Source: Lachnospiraceae bacterium UBA4338 (GTDB lineage Bacteria; Bacillota; Clostridia; Lachnospirales; Lachnospiraceae). From it: a stretch of DNA of 64,000 nucleotides. Of this stretch, positions 16,989 to 26,535 are shown piece by piece. A program made the translations under genes and the position numbers. Below the pieces are notes generated by a model. The model was not told the DNA's origin. It saw nothing but the letters and a program-made list of their open reading frames with translations, and did no database searches. The stretch lies in the NCBI GenBank assembly GCA_002393735.1, contig DGTK01000015.1:97367-161366 (forward strand). Direction: 5' to 3'. The first letter of the stretch is position 1. Each line of letters opens with the position of its first letter.

Positions 16989-19860
16989 CAGTATTAAAAT
17001 GATTCCACCAAGCGAATGTATAAGAATAGTTGGTGCCAGGGAGCATAATCTTAAATCCGTTGATATTAATATACCAAGGGATAAGTTCATTGTTTTTACG
17101 GGACTTTCAGGTTCCGGTAAATCGTCACTGGCTTTTGATACCATTTATGCAGAAGGTCAGAGAAGATATATGGAGTCTTTGTCTTCATATGCAAGACAGT
17201 TCCTGGGGCAGATGGAAAAGCCTGATGTGGAGAAGATTGAAGGCCTGTCTCCGGCCATAAGCATTGATCAGAAATCCAATAACCGTAACCCACGTTCTAC
17301 CGTTGGTACAGTTACTGAAATCTATGATTATTTCAGGCTGCTTTATGCAAGAATTGGTATTCCTCACTGCCCGAACTGCGGTAAGGAAATCAGAAAGCAG
17401 AGCATTGATGAAATTGTGGACAGTATCATGACATTGCCTGAAGGCACAAGAATTCAGGTGCTTGCACCTATTGTAAGAGGACGAAAGGGTGAGCATGCCA
17501 AGATACTTGAAAAGGCTGTTAAGATGGGCTATGTAAGAGTTCGTGTTGATGGCAACATGTATGAACTTTCTGAAGAGATTAAGCTTGATAAAAATATCAA
17601 GCATAATATCGATATTGTTATAGACAGACTTAAGATTAATCCTGATATTACATCCAGACTTACAGGCTCTGCAGAGGCTGCAATGAAGATAACGGATGGT
17701 CTTCTTACCATTGATGTTATTGCGGGTAAGGAATTGCATTTTTCCCAGAATTTTGCCTGCCCTGACTGCGGTGTAAGTATTGATGAGATCGAACCAAGAA
17801 GTTTCTCATTCAATAATCCTCAGGGTGCATGTCCTTACTGTAAGGGTATAGGTTTCAGGTCTGAGTTTTCTCTTGCCAAGATGATACCGGATGAGAGTTT
17901 ATCCTTAAATGAAGGTGCCATTAAAGTGCCGGGATGGATTAATGCCAAGAAGGAAGGAAGTTTTGGCCATCAGCTTCTTGAAGCACTGGCTAAGAGATAT
18001 AAATTTTCTTTGGATACACCATATAAGAAATTAAGTCAGAAGGCTAAGGATTTAATTGTTTACGGTGCACCGGATTACCTGGATTTTGAATATACGGGAC
18101 GAACCGGAAGCGGTACATATTCAAGAATGTTTGAAGGTCTTCTTGCCAATACACAGCAAAGATATAAAGAATGTTTTTCCGACAAACAGAGAGAAAATTA
18201 TGAAGAATTTATGGAAATTACAGCCTGTACCGAGTGTCAGGGTAAGAGGCTTAAGGCATCATCCCTGGCTGTAACCATAAATGGTCTTAATATATATGAC
18301 ATTACATCAATGTCCATTGGTGAGTTAATGACATTTCTTGATAATCTTGAACTCACCAAGACAGAGCAGGTTATCGGTAAGGCACTGCTTAAGGAGATTA
18401 AGGCAAGGGTTTCTTTCTTAAATGAAGTTGGACTTGAATATCTTACACTTTCTCGTCAGGCATCATCCCTTTCAGGTGGTGAGGCTCAGAGAATCAGACT
18501 TGCTACCCAGATAGGTGCAGGCTTAGTGGGAGTAACATATATTCTTGATGAGCCCAGTATTGGTCTTCATCAAAGAGATAATGACAAACTTATTGAGGCC
18601 TTAAAGAGACTTAAGAATCTTGGTAATACTCTTATTGTCGTTGAGCATGATGAAGATACAATGCTGGCAGCAGATTATGTTTTGGATATAGGACCCGGAG
18701 CCGGCAAGGAAGGTGGAGAAGTAGTTGCCTTTGGTACAGCCGAGGAGATTATGAAGAATCCTAAGTCCATAACAGGTCAGTATTTAAGTGGCGCTAAATA
18801 TATCAAGGCTCCGGATGAAAGAAGAGAGCCGAAGGGATTCCTGACAATTAAGGGAGCTAGGGTTAATAATCTTAAAAATATAGATGTGGATATTCCGCTG
18901 GGGATTTTTACCTGTGTAACCGGTGTATCGGGTTCAGGTAAGAGTTCGCTCGTTAATGAGATTTTGTATAAGTCTTTAGCCAAGAAACTTAACAGGGCAG
19001 AGATTACGCCGGGAGATCATGATGAGATAACAGGGATTGATAAACTGGATAAAATTATTAACATAGACCAGTCTCCAATTGGTAAGACACCGAGATCAAA
19101 TCCGGCAACTTATACGGGACTCTTTGATATAATCAGGGACCTTTTTGCAGGTACCAATGATGCCAAGGCAGCAGGTTATACCAAGGGAAGATTCAGCTTT
19201 AATGTTAAGGGCGGAAGATGTGAAGCCTGCTCGGGCGATGGTATCATTAAGATTGAGATGCATTTCCTTCCTGATGTATATGTGCCTTGTGAGGTCTGCG
19301 GCGGAAGAAGATATAACAGAGAGACTCTTGAGGTTTATTACAAGGGTAAGAATATTGCGGATGTACTTGATATGACAGTGGATGAGGCCCTGGAATTCTT
19401 TAAGAACCTTCCGACCATCAGAAATAAGATTCAGACTCTTCATGATGTAGGTCTTGGATATATTAAGTTAGGTCAGCCATCTACCACACTTTCAGGTGGT
19501 GAGGCTCAGAGAATTAAACTTGCTACGGAACTTAGCAGAACATCTACAGGCAAGACAATATATGTGCTTGATGAACCAACAACGGGACTTCATTTTGAAG
19601 ATGTTAACAAGCTGGTTAATATTATTCAGAGACTTGCGGATGAAGGTAATACGGTAGTTGTTATTGAACATAATCTGGATGTAATTAAATGTGCCGATTA
19701 TCTTATTGATTTAGGTCCGGAAGGCGGAGACAAGGGTGGAACCGTTATTGCGACCGGAACTCCAGAGGAAGTAAGTAAGAATAAGAAGTCATACACAGGC
19801 GCTTATGTAGGGGCAATTCTCAAAAGAGACAAAGAAAGGTTAAGGAAGAAAAAGAAATAA
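16981..19860 (+). CDS. uvrA: Excinuclease ABC subunit A
   Basis: The 959-residue dimeric ATPase that recognises DNA damage and loads UvrB. Both ABC halves are intact: Walker A GLSGSGKSS near residue 41 and GVSGSGKSS near 647, two LSGGEAQRI signatures, and Walker B segments LDEPSIGLHQ and LDEPTTGLHF. Zinc fingers appear as CPDCGVSIDE with CPYCKG and as CEACSGDG with CEVCGG. A further CPNCGK follows the first Walker A half. The lysine-rich tail (KRDKERLRKKKK) is slightly longer than usual. It overlaps uvrB by eight bases and is part of the same SOS operon. Confidence 0.98.
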   Translation: MSDSIKMIPPSECIRIVGAREHNLKSVDINIPRDKFIVFTGLSGSGKSSLAFDTIYAEGQRRYMESLSSYARQFLGQMEKPDVEKIEGLSPAISIDQKSNNRNPRSTVGTVTEIYDYFRLLYARIGIPHCPNCGKEIRKQSIDEIVDSIMTLPEGTRIQVLAPIVRGRKGEHAKILEKAVKMGYVRVRVDGNMYELSEEIKLDKNIKHNIDIVIDRLKINPDITSRLTGSAEAAMKITDGLLTIDVIAGKELHFSQNFACPDCGVSIDEIEPRSFSFNNPQGACPYCKGIGFRSEFSLAKMIPDESLSLNEGAIKVPGWINAKKEGSFGHQLLEALAKRYKFSLDTPYKKLSQKAKDLIVYGAPDYLDFEYTGRTGSGTYSRMFEGLLANTQQRYKECFSDKQRENYEEFMEITACTECQGKRLKASSLAVTINGLNIYDITSMSIGELMTFLDNLELTKTEQVIGKALLKEIKARVSFLNEVGLEYLTLSRQASSLSGGEAQRIRLATQIGAGLVGVTYILDEPSIGLHQRDNDKLIEALKRLKNLGNTLIVVEHDEDTMLAADYVLDIGPGAGKEGGEVVAFGTAEEIMKNPKSITGQYLSGAKYIKAPDERREPKGFLTIKGARVNNLKNIDVDIPLGIFTCVTGVSGSGKSSLVNEILYKSLAKKLNRAEITPGDHDEITGIDKLDKIINIDQSPIGKTPRSNPATYTGLFDIIRDLFAGTNDAKAAGYTKGRFSFNVKGGRCEACSGDGIIKIEMHFLPDVYVPCEVCGGRRYNRETLEVYYKGKNIADVLDMTVDEALEFFKNLPTIRNKIQTLHDVGLGYIKLGQPSTTLSGGEAQRIKLATELSRTSTGKTIYVLDEPTTGLHFEDVNKLVNIIQRLADEGNTVVVIEHNLDVIKCADYLIDLGPEGGDKGGTVIATGTPEEVSKNKKSYTGAYVGAILKRDKERLRKKKK

Positions 19861-19982
19861 CCGATATAGAACTATGAAAGGTTTAATTGATTTCTAATCT
19901 TTTCTTTTCTAATCTTTTAGAGTATAATGTTAAATGGTTTTTTATGATTATATGATGATAGTGGTTAGAAAGGAGCATTGTG

Positions 19983-20978
19983 ATGCAGGGTACAGATATA
20001 GGTATAGATTTAGGTACCGCTTCTATTTTAGTATATGTTAAAGGTAAGGGTGTTGTCCTTAAAGAGCCTTCAGTTGTGGCAATTGATTCCGATACAAAGC
20101 AGATTAAGGCTATCGGTGAGGAAGCAAGACTGATGCTTGGCAGAACACCTGATAATATAAGAGCAATCAGACCACTTAGACAGGGTGTTATTTCAGATTA
20201 TACAGTTACTGAAAAGATGATGAAATATTTCATTCGTAAGGCCCTGGGTAAGAGAAATTTCCGTAAGCCAAGAGTTGCAGTCTGTGTACCTAGTGGCGTT
20301 ACAGAAGTAGAAAGAAAAGCAGTATTCGATGCTACCGAGCAGGCAGGCGCAAGAGAGGTTTCAATTATTGAAGAGCCTATCGCAGCAGCCATCGGTGCAG
20401 GTATTGATATATCAAAGCCATGTGGAAATATGATAGTTGATATCGGCGGTGGTACAACAGATATCGCAGTTATTTCCTTAGGCGGAACAGTAGTAAGCGA
20501 ATCTATTAAGATTGCGGGCGATGATTTTGACGAAGCGATTGGTTACTACATTAAGAAGAAACATAATGTTATCATTGGTGAAAGAACATCCGAAGATATC
20601 AAGATAAAGATTGGTTCAGCTTTCCCAAGAGCAGAGACCGATTATATGGATGTAAGAGGACGTAATCTTCTTACAGGTTTGCCTAATACAATTAAGGTTT
20701 CATCAGATGAAACTGAAGAGGCTCTCAGAGATTCAACATCCAAGATTGTTGATGCAATTCACAGAGTACTTGAGAAGACTCCACCTGAACTTGCAGCAGA
20801 TATTGCTGACAGAGGAATCGTTCTTACAGGCGGCGGAAGCATGTTAAGAGGACTTGAGAATCTAATAGAGAGCAGAACAGGCATTAATACAATGACAGCC
20901 GACGAACCTATGACCTGCGTGGCTATAGGTACAGGTAAGTTTGTAGAATTTAACTCAGTTAACAATACCACCATCTAA
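19983..20978 (+). CDS. mbl: Actin-like rod-shape protein (MreB/Mbl family)
   Basis: A 331-residue bacterial actin that polymerises beneath the membrane and directs lateral cell-wall synthesis. Actin-fold phosphate and adenosine motifs are present (DIGIDLGTASILVY, VDIGGGTTDIAVIS, IVLTGGGSMLRGLENLI). No MreC or MreD follows; instead the rod genes flhO and flhP do, which is the Bacillus mbl-flhO-flhP order and favours Mbl over MreB. The ATG at 19983 is used (AGGAG 7 bases upstream); a GTG one codon earlier is also in frame. TATAAT lies at 19923-19928 with no clear -35, and the end of uvrA contains a poor sigma-28-like match. Confidence 0.92.
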   Translation: MQGTDIGIDLGTASILVYVKGKGVVLKEPSVVAIDSDTKQIKAIGEEARLMLGRTPDNIRAIRPLRQGVISDYTVTEKMMKYFIRKALGKRNFRKPRVAVCVPSGVTEVERKAVFDATEQAGAREVSIIEEPIAAAIGAGIDISKPCGNMIVDIGGGTTDIAVISLGGTVVSESIKIAGDDFDEAIGYYIKKKHNVIIGERTSEDIKIKIGSAFPRAETDYMDVRGRNLLTGLPNTIKVSSDETEEALRDSTSKIVDAIHRVLEKTPPELAADIADRGIVLTGGGSMLRGLENLIESRTGINTMTADEPMTCVAIGTGKFVEFNSVNNTTI

Positions 20979-20993
20979 TATCAGGAGGATTAT

Positions 20994-21785
20994 ATGTTAA
21001 AAGGATTGTATACAGCCTACACAGGAATGCTTAATGAGCAGAATCGTATGGACATACTGACCAACAATATGGCCAATGTTGCAACGACGGGTTTTAAGAA
21101 AGAGGGCTCAACAAGCCAGGGTTTTGATACGGTTTTAACATATAGAATCAAGGATATGGATGGCAATGGAATGTGGAACAGTGCCCACATTGGACAGGGA
21201 ACTCCGGGTGTTAAGATTGGAGAAGCATATACGGATTACAGTCAGGGCTCATTCAGAGAGACAGGCAATACTTTTGACATGGCTATTTCCGGTTCAGGAT
21301 TCTTCAACATTGAATATACAAATAAGCAGGGCGAAACATCTACAATGTATACCAGAGATGGTGGATTCACATTAACCAAAGACGGATATGTGGTTACCAA
21401 GGATGGCGATTATCTTTTAGGCCAGGGCAGTGGCAGCAGCGGAGCAAGAATTAAGGTTGATCCGACCAAGCCTGCAGCTATTGACCAGCAGGGAAGAATT
21501 ATACAGGAAGATAAAGTAGTTGCTACCGTTAAGCTCACGGATTTTGAAGATTATAATTATCTGGAGCATTATGGTGAGAATTTCTATACACCGGTTGAAG
21601 GCGCAAAGATGACAGAAACCAAGGCCGGTATATATTCAGGATACTTAGAGGCGTCCAATGTTCAGGTAGTTCAGGAGATGGTTAATCTTATCTCAGTTAC
21701 CAGACAGTATGAATCCAATCAGAAGATTATTCAGGCATATGATGAAACATTGGATATTTCAGTTAATCAGATTGGTAAGTTATAA
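20994..21785 (+). CDS. flhO: Flagellar basal-body rod protein FlhO (FlgF/FlgG family)
   Basis: A 263-residue proximal or distal rod subunit. The N-terminal rod motif (GLYTAYTGMLNEQNRMDILTNN, ANVATTGFKKE) and the C-terminal segment (EMVNLISVTRQYESNQKIIQAYDETL) form the coiled-coil D0 domain that stacks in the rod, and the central part carries the FlgF/FlgG fold (AISGSGFFNIE, TRDGGFTLTKDGYVV). AGGAGG precedes the ATG. It follows mbl by 15 bases and precedes a second rod gene by 16, so the three are probably one transcript. Confidence 0.93.
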   Translation: MLKGLYTAYTGMLNEQNRMDILTNNMANVATTGFKKEGSTSQGFDTVLTYRIKDMDGNGMWNSAHIGQGTPGVKIGEAYTDYSQGSFRETGNTFDMAISGSGFFNIEYTNKQGETSTMYTRDGGFTLTKDGYVVTKDGDYLLGQGSGSSGARIKVDPTKPAAIDQQGRIIQEDKVVATVKLTDFEDYNYLEHYGENFYTPVEGAKMTETKAGIYSGYLEASNVQVVQEMVNLISVTRQYESNQKIIQAYDETLDISVNQIGKL

Positions 21786-21801
21786 TTTGGGAGGGTGAAT
21801 A

Positions 21802-22617
21802 ATGGTTAGATCTCTTTGGACAGCAGCATCAGGAATGATTGCACAGCAGAATAACGTGGATACAATTGCCAACAACCTGGCAAATGTTAATACTACAGGT
21901 TATAAAACAGAAGTAGCAGAATTTAAGTCACTTCTGTATCAGGATATACAGGCAAAAACAACATCAGCCAATGGGGAGAACAAACCGGTTCCTGCACAGG
22001 TTGGTCTTGGTGTTCGTAACTCAGCCATTAATTCTATTTTCAGTCAGGGTAATTTCTATGACTCATCCAATGATTTGGCTTTTGCCATAAGTGGTGACGG
22101 ATTCTTCGGTATCAAGGCAGCAGATGGTGGCACATATTATACAAGAAACGGTGATTTTCACCTGGCTACCATGCCTAACGGACTTGCCCTTACAACATCA
22201 GATGGTTCTTTAGTTCTTGATACCAAGGGTAAGGAAATTACTTTCAGTAAGGATATTGTTTCAAGCAAGATTACAATTACTGGTGATGGACAGATCTGCT
22301 ATCCGGATAAGTCCAACAATCCTGCTCCTATGGGTATGCAGATTGGTTTATGGCAGTTCAATAATCCATCAGGTCTTACCAAGACAGGAAGCACACAGTT
22401 CCAGGAATCACCTGCAAGCGGAACTCCACTTAATGAATCAACAGACAAGAATGTAATTAAGAGTGAGATTCGTCAGGGATATCTGGAAGGTTCAAACGTT
22501 CAGGTAGCTGATGAAATGGTTAATATGATCGTAGCTCAGAGAGCTTATGAGCTTAATTCAAAGGCTATTCAGGCATCAGATGAGATGATGCAGCAGGCTA
22601 ATAACTTAAGAAGATAA
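21802..22617 (+). CDS. flhP: Flagellar basal-body rod protein FlhP (FlgG family)
   Basis: A 271-residue rod protein homologous to the upstream gene, with the N-terminal motif RSLWTAASGMIAQQNNVDTI, ANNLANVNTTGYKTE, a central AISGDGFFGIK, TRNGDF region and the C-terminal VADEMVNMIVAQRAYELNSKAIQASDEMM in short form at residues about 235-263. It is the likely distal rod (FlgG-type) subunit to which the hook attaches. GGGAGGG precedes the ATG. Confidence 0.93.
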   Translation: MVRSLWTAASGMIAQQNNVDTIANNLANVNTTGYKTEVAEFKSLLYQDIQAKTTSANGENKPVPAQVGLGVRNSAINSIFSQGNFYDSSNDLAFAISGDGFFGIKAADGGTYYTRNGDFHLATMPNGLALTTSDGSLVLDTKGKEITFSKDIVSSKITITGDGQICYPDKSNNPAPMGMQIGLWQFNNPSGLTKTGSTQFQESPASGTPLNESTDKNVIKSEIRQGYLEGSNVQVADEMVNMIVAQRAYELNSKAIQASDEMMQQANNLRR

Positions 22618-22750
22618 GTGACTGGCAGATAGCGGATTGACTGATAGCGAAATAAACAGGAAACAAAAATCAGATAACAGATAAGCGGATAACAGGTACA
22701 GGTAAAAAGATAAGCAGATTAACAGATAGGCAGATTAACAGGTACAGGTA
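22618..22750. repeat. Purine-rich degenerate repeat tract between flhP and the rod-binding gene
   Basis: The 132-base spacer is built from variants of CAGATAACAGATAAG. AACAGGTACAGGTA occurs at 22691-22704 and again at 22737-22750, and GCAGATTAACAG occurs twice (22714-22725, 22730-22741). The second copy runs into the next start codon and supplies its only (weak) ribosome site. It looks like slippage-generated sequence. Confidence 0.6.
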
Positions 22751-23166
22751 TGGATAATTTAGGTGCATTAAGTTCAATAAATGGTTTAAATGGCATGGGA
22801 GGCATGTCTGAGATTTATTCAAATCTTCAGTCGGACAGCGCCAGTGCGGCCAAGGCAAGTGCACTTAAGCAGTCCATTGAAGGCCTTAATAAAGAAACAA
22901 CAGATGAAGAATTAATGGAAGTCTGCAAAAGCTTCGAAAGTTATTTTGTGGAACAGGTTTATAAAAAGATGATGGATACAGTTCCTACATCTTCTCTTAC
23001 AGGTGATTCTTCCACTGCTTCTTTGGTTGATTATTTTAAAGACGAAGCCATTAAGTCTGTAGCGGAGCAGACTACCAGTCAGAATGGCGGAACAGGCCTG
23101 GCTCAGACTCTGTATGAACAGATGAAGAGACAGCTTAATCCTGATATTCCATCAGCAGATTTATAA
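22750..23166 (+). CDS. Rod-binding protein (FlgJ N-terminal domain family)
   Basis: A 138-residue protein matching the rod-binding half of FlgJ: EVCKSFESYFVEQVYKKMMDTVP (shortened: core FESYFVEQVYKKMM near residues 62-75), a Ser/Thr loop, then FKDEAIKSVAEQ and GTGLAQTLYEQMKRQ. No muramidase domain is attached, as is usual in Firmicutes. It should cap or scaffold rod assembly at the cell wall. Its ATG lies within a purine-rich repeat and has only a weak site (ACAGGT). It follows flhP, consistent with one rod operon. Confidence 0.85.
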   Translation: MDNLGALSSINGLNGMGGMSEIYSNLQSDSASAAKASALKQSIEGLNKETTDEELMEVCKSFESYFVEQVYKKMMDTVPTSSLTGDSSTASLVDYFKDEAIKSVAEQTTSQNGGTGLAQTLYEQMKRQLNPDIPSADL

Positions 23167-23182
23167 AGAGTAATTAATTCAT

Positions 23183-25423
23183 ATGAAATTAAATGGATAT
23201 GTAGATAGATTTTTATACACCGGTGAGAATAATCATTACGGTGTTATTAATTTGGTCACGGAAGACTATGAAGACGGAGAGATAATCTGCACGGGAACCA
23301 TATATGGAGTTAACCCGGGGGACAGGCTCAGCGTGGAAGGTGATCTTTATAATCATCCGACCAGAGGTACACAATTTCGCATAAATTCTTTTCAGGTTGT
23401 TATGCCGGATGATGAAGATGGCATAATTACCTATCTTTCGTCGGGCGCAATCAAAGGTGTTGGTGAAGCCCTGGCTACCAGAATAGTTGCCATATTCGGC
23501 ACAGACACTCTTAATGTAATTGAGAAGACACCACAGAAACTTGTGCAGGTTAAGGGCATAAGTGAACGTAAAGCAATGGATATTGCTTCGCAGGTTGTTG
23601 ACAAAAAAGACATAAGACAGGCAGTAATGTACCTTGGTGAACATGGTATATCTTATAATCTTGGTCTCAAAATTTATGACAGATATGGTCCTGCCATATA
23701 TGAAGTTTTGAGCAAAAATCCTTATAAACTGGTAGAGGATGTAAGCGGCGTTGGTTTTAAAACTGCTGATGATATCGCATCCAAAATGGGCGTCCCATTT
23801 AATTCTGACGAAAGAATAAATGCAGGCCTTATATATGTGCTTGAAGAAGCAGCCCAGAAGGGTAATACATATATGAGAAAGGCGGATATGGTCAAATCTG
23901 CAAAAAGTATTTTAAAAGTTGAGGAAGAACAGATTCTTCATCAGCTGGATACTTTACTGGTGGACAGAAAATTAATCTCTAAGAAAAATGATGATGAAGA
24001 GCAGATTTTCCTAAGTTACATGTACAGGGAAGAACTGAACTGTGCAGCGATGCTTTATGATCTTGACCGTACCTATTCCGGCAGGGAATATGATCAGAAG
24101 GCCATGGATGCAATAATAGCGGATATTAAAAAGCAGGTGGAAATTAATAAAGACAGCCTGGATGATGTGCAGTTTTCTGCGGTTCTTGGTTCATATCTTA
24201 ATGGCGTTTATGTGCTTACCGGAGGACCGGGAACAGGTAAAACTACTACTATCAGGGCCATGATAAATTATTATTATAACAAGAATTATGACGTGGTTCT
24301 GGCGGCTCCTACGGGAAGAGCAGCTAAGAGAATGGAGGAAACAACCGGATTCAATGCTTTTACAATTCACAGGCTTCTTGGTGTAAGAACTGCAGAGAAT
24401 TCAGACAAGCCACAGTTTATGCACTCAGAAGATATGCCGCTTGAGTGTGATGTACTTATAGTTGATGAAACATCCATGGTGGATATTCATCTTTTTTACC
24501 ATCTTTTAAAGGCATTAAGACCGGGCACGAAACTGATTTTATCAGGCGACAGTAATCAGCTTCCAAGCGTGGGTCCCGGTAATGTTCTTAGGGATATAAT
24601 TGACAGCGGTGTGTTTAAGGTGACTGAACTTACTACCATTTACAGGCAGGAAGCAAACAGCAGGATTGTTACTTATGCCCATGATGTAAATAATGGAATT
24701 AAGCCTCAGTTTGCCAATGATACAGATGATTTCTTCATGCTTAAAAGAGATACCAAAGAAAGCCTTTATACCGATATGGTAAGGCTTGTGAGGGATAAAC
24801 TTCCAAAGAGGTTTGAAACGGATATGTATAATATCCAGGTGCTGACGCCGTCAAGAAAAACACAGTATGGCGTGGATGCGCTGAATCCGATTTTGCAGAA
24901 TAATATTAATCCGCCATCACCGGCTAAAAAAGAACTGGAAAAAGATGATGTTATATTCAGGGAAGGGGACAAGGTTATGCAGATTAAGAATAATTATGAC
25001 ATAACCTGGATTCAGGAAGGATATAACGGTATAACGGTGAATACCGGCAACGGAGTATATAATGGCGATCTGGGAATAATTAAGCGGATAAATCCGGATA
25101 AGTCCATTAATGTTTTATTTGAAGACAAGAAAGAAGTTGTATATACATATGACATATTAAATGAACTGGAACTGGCTTATGCCATTACAATTCATAAGTC
25201 ACAGGGTAGTGAGTATGCTGCGGTGGTTATTCCGATTGTGGAAGGCCCGGAGGTGCTTTTTACCAGGAGTCTGTTATATACAGGTATTACGAGAGCCGCT
25301 AAGTGCGTTATCATTATGGGCAGTCTGGATAAGGTTTATTCAATGATAGACAACAATCAGAAAGAAGTGCGTGATACCGCCCTTAGGCAAAGAATAATAG
25401 AAAGGGCTAATATTGAAGGATAA
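23183..25423 (+). CDS. recD2: ATP-dependent RecD2-type DNA helicase
   Basis: A 746-residue SF1B 5'-3' helicase involved in replication-fork and recombination repair. It has an N-terminal OB-like region, tandem helix-hairpin-helix segments (YLSSGAIKGVGEALATRIV; NPYKLVEDVSGVGFKTADDIA), Walker A GGPGTGKTTT near residue 348, Walker B VDETSMVD, QLPSVGPGNVLRD, and late motifs AITIHKSQGSEY and YTGITRA. RecB and RecC partners are absent, as expected for RecD2. ATG follows a modest ribosome site 16 bases after the rod-binding gene. The comF start overlaps its end. Confidence 0.95.
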   Translation: MKLNGYVDRFLYTGENNHYGVINLVTEDYEDGEIICTGTIYGVNPGDRLSVEGDLYNHPTRGTQFRINSFQVVMPDDEDGIITYLSSGAIKGVGEALATRIVAIFGTDTLNVIEKTPQKLVQVKGISERKAMDIASQVVDKKDIRQAVMYLGEHGISYNLGLKIYDRYGPAIYEVLSKNPYKLVEDVSGVGFKTADDIASKMGVPFNSDERINAGLIYVLEEAAQKGNTYMRKADMVKSAKSILKVEEEQILHQLDTLLVDRKLISKKNDDEEQIFLSYMYREELNCAAMLYDLDRTYSGREYDQKAMDAIIADIKKQVEINKDSLDDVQFSAVLGSYLNGVYVLTGGPGTGKTTTIRAMINYYYNKNYDVVLAAPTGRAAKRMEETTGFNAFTIHRLLGVRTAENSDKPQFMHSEDMPLECDVLIVDETSMVDIHLFYHLLKALRPGTKLILSGDSNQLPSVGPGNVLRDIIDSGVFKVTELTTIYRQEANSRIVTYAHDVNNGIKPQFANDTDDFFMLKRDTKESLYTDMVRLVRDKLPKRFETDMYNIQVLTPSRKTQYGVDALNPILQNNINPPSPAKKELEKDDVIFREGDKVMQIKNNYDITWIQEGYNGITVNTGNGVYNGDLGIIKRINPDKSINVLFEDKKEVVYTYDILNELELAYAITIHKSQGSEYAAVVIPIVEGPEVLFTRSLLYTGITRAAKCVIIMGSLDKVYSMIDNNQKEVRDTALRQRIIERANIEG

Positions 25424-26117
25424 ATTAATATATAAGCTTTTGTTCCCAAGGCACTGCGTTATATGTGACAGGGCACTTAAGTTAAATGATGACGGAATCT
25501 GCAAGGAGTGCAGTTTTGTGCCGCTCATCGTGCCGGCTCCAAGATGCAGTATCTGTGGAAAGGCAATTAGAAAAGGCAGAAATACGTGCCATGACTGCAC
25601 TATAAAAAGACCTGAATACAATTATGGGAGAGCCCTGTATGAATACCGAAGCATACAGGATTCAATAAGCAGATTTAAGAATGTGGGAAGAGTGGAATAT
25701 GGCAGATTTTACGGCCGTCAGATGGCTACGCTTCTTGCTGAGGAAATTGGTCGAATGAATGCCGAGGCCATAGTGCCCGTGCCCCTTCACAGGGATAAAT
25801 TAATATACCGCGGATATAACCAGGCGGCTATTCTGGCTAAAGAAATTTCTGACTATCACAACATACCTCTTAGAGATGATGTATTAATTCGAGTACGAAA
25901 ATCTGAAGATCAAAAAAAATTAGATGTATTCCAAAGGCAAAATAATCTCAAAAAGGCTTTTCATATAGCCCAAAATGATGTAAAATTAAAGGATATTATA
26001 GTGGTGGATGATGTGTATACGACAGGCAGTACCATCAGCACCATAAGTTCTTTACTAAAAGAACATGGGGCAGAAAATGTGTATTTTCTTACTTTGGCAA
26101 TAGGCAAAGGAATGTAG
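25413..26117 (+). CDS. comF: ComF-type phosphoribosyltransferase-fold protein
   Basis: A 234-residue protein of the ComFC family, needed for DNA uptake in naturally competent bacteria, with an unknown reaction. The N-terminus has zinc-finger cysteines (CVICDRALK, GICKEC, CSICGKAI, CHDC), the middle has VPVPLH and RGYNQAAILAKEI, and the C-terminus holds the PRPP-binding loop VVDDVYTTGSTI. It begins with TTG at 25413 after AAAGGG and overlaps the recD2 stop by 11 bases. comF followed by yvyF matches Bacillus order. Confidence 0.9.
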   Translation: MKDKLIYKLLFPRHCVICDRALKLNDDGICKECSFVPLIVPAPRCSICGKAIRKGRNTCHDCTIKRPEYNYGRALYEYRSIQDSISRFKNVGRVEYGRFYGRQMATLLAEEIGRMNAEAIVPVPLHRDKLIYRGYNQAAILAKEISDYHNIPLRDDVLIRVRKSEDQKKLDVFQRQNNLKKAFHIAQNDVKLKDIIVVDDVYTTGSTISTISSLLKEHGAENVYFLTLAIGKGM

Positions 26118-26132
26118 CAAAGGAGGGATACT

Positions 26133-26534
26133 ATGAACATAAAGAACTGTAGAATGTGTGGTAAGATGTTTAACTACGTTTCAGGCAAGATGATTTGTCC
26201 TGCTTGTAAGGATGAGATTGAACAGACTTTTCAGACTGTCAGGAAGTTCGTAGCAGAGAACCAGAAAGCGCGTATTAATGACATATGCGAGGCTTGTAAT
26301 GTAAGTAAGTCCCAGCTTGAACAGTGGATCAGGGAAGAGAGACTGTTTTTCTCAGAAGATTCACCTATCAGTATTCAGTGTGAGAACTGCGGTGCCAATA
26401 TCAGAACCGGAAGATTCTGTGAGAAGTGTAAGCTTGATATTGCAAGAGGTATCAGCAGTAAGTTTACCAAAGAAGACCTTAATACTGCTGAAGTTAAACC
26501 GGCTGGACCCAGAATGAGATTTTTGGATAATTAA
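26133..26534 (+). CDS. yvyF: YvyF-type flagellar-region zinc-finger protein (TIGR03826 family)
   Basis: A 133-residue small protein with paired zinc-ribbon halves (CRMCGKMF and CPACKDE at the N-terminus; CENCGANI and CEKCKLD near residues 86-105) around a short HTH-like helix set (NDICEACNVSKSQLEQWIREERL). The family sits in Bacillus between comFC and flgM; its biochemical role is unsettled. Here flgM lies 12 kb away, so this gene marks where the ancestral comF-yvyF-flgM cluster has been split. A strong AGGAGGG precedes the ATG. Confidence 0.85.
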   Translation: MNIKNCRMCGKMFNYVSGKMICPACKDEIEQTFQTVRKFVAENQKARINDICEACNVSKSQLEQWIREERLFFSEDSPISIQCENCGANIRTGRFCEKCKLDIARGISSKFTKEDLNTAEVKPAGPRMRFLDN

Positions 26535-26535
26535 G

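Noticed and set aside
16599..17144. Minus-strand ORF of 181 codons over uvrB-uvrA
   Set aside because: Fully antisense to two well-conserved genes and without a ribosome site; shadow frame.
19840..19867. Sigma-28 promoter for mbl-flhO-flhP
   Set aside because: CCGATAT is good but the -35 lies in the uvrA end, spacing is long and the shared GTATT is missing; kept only as a weak possibility.
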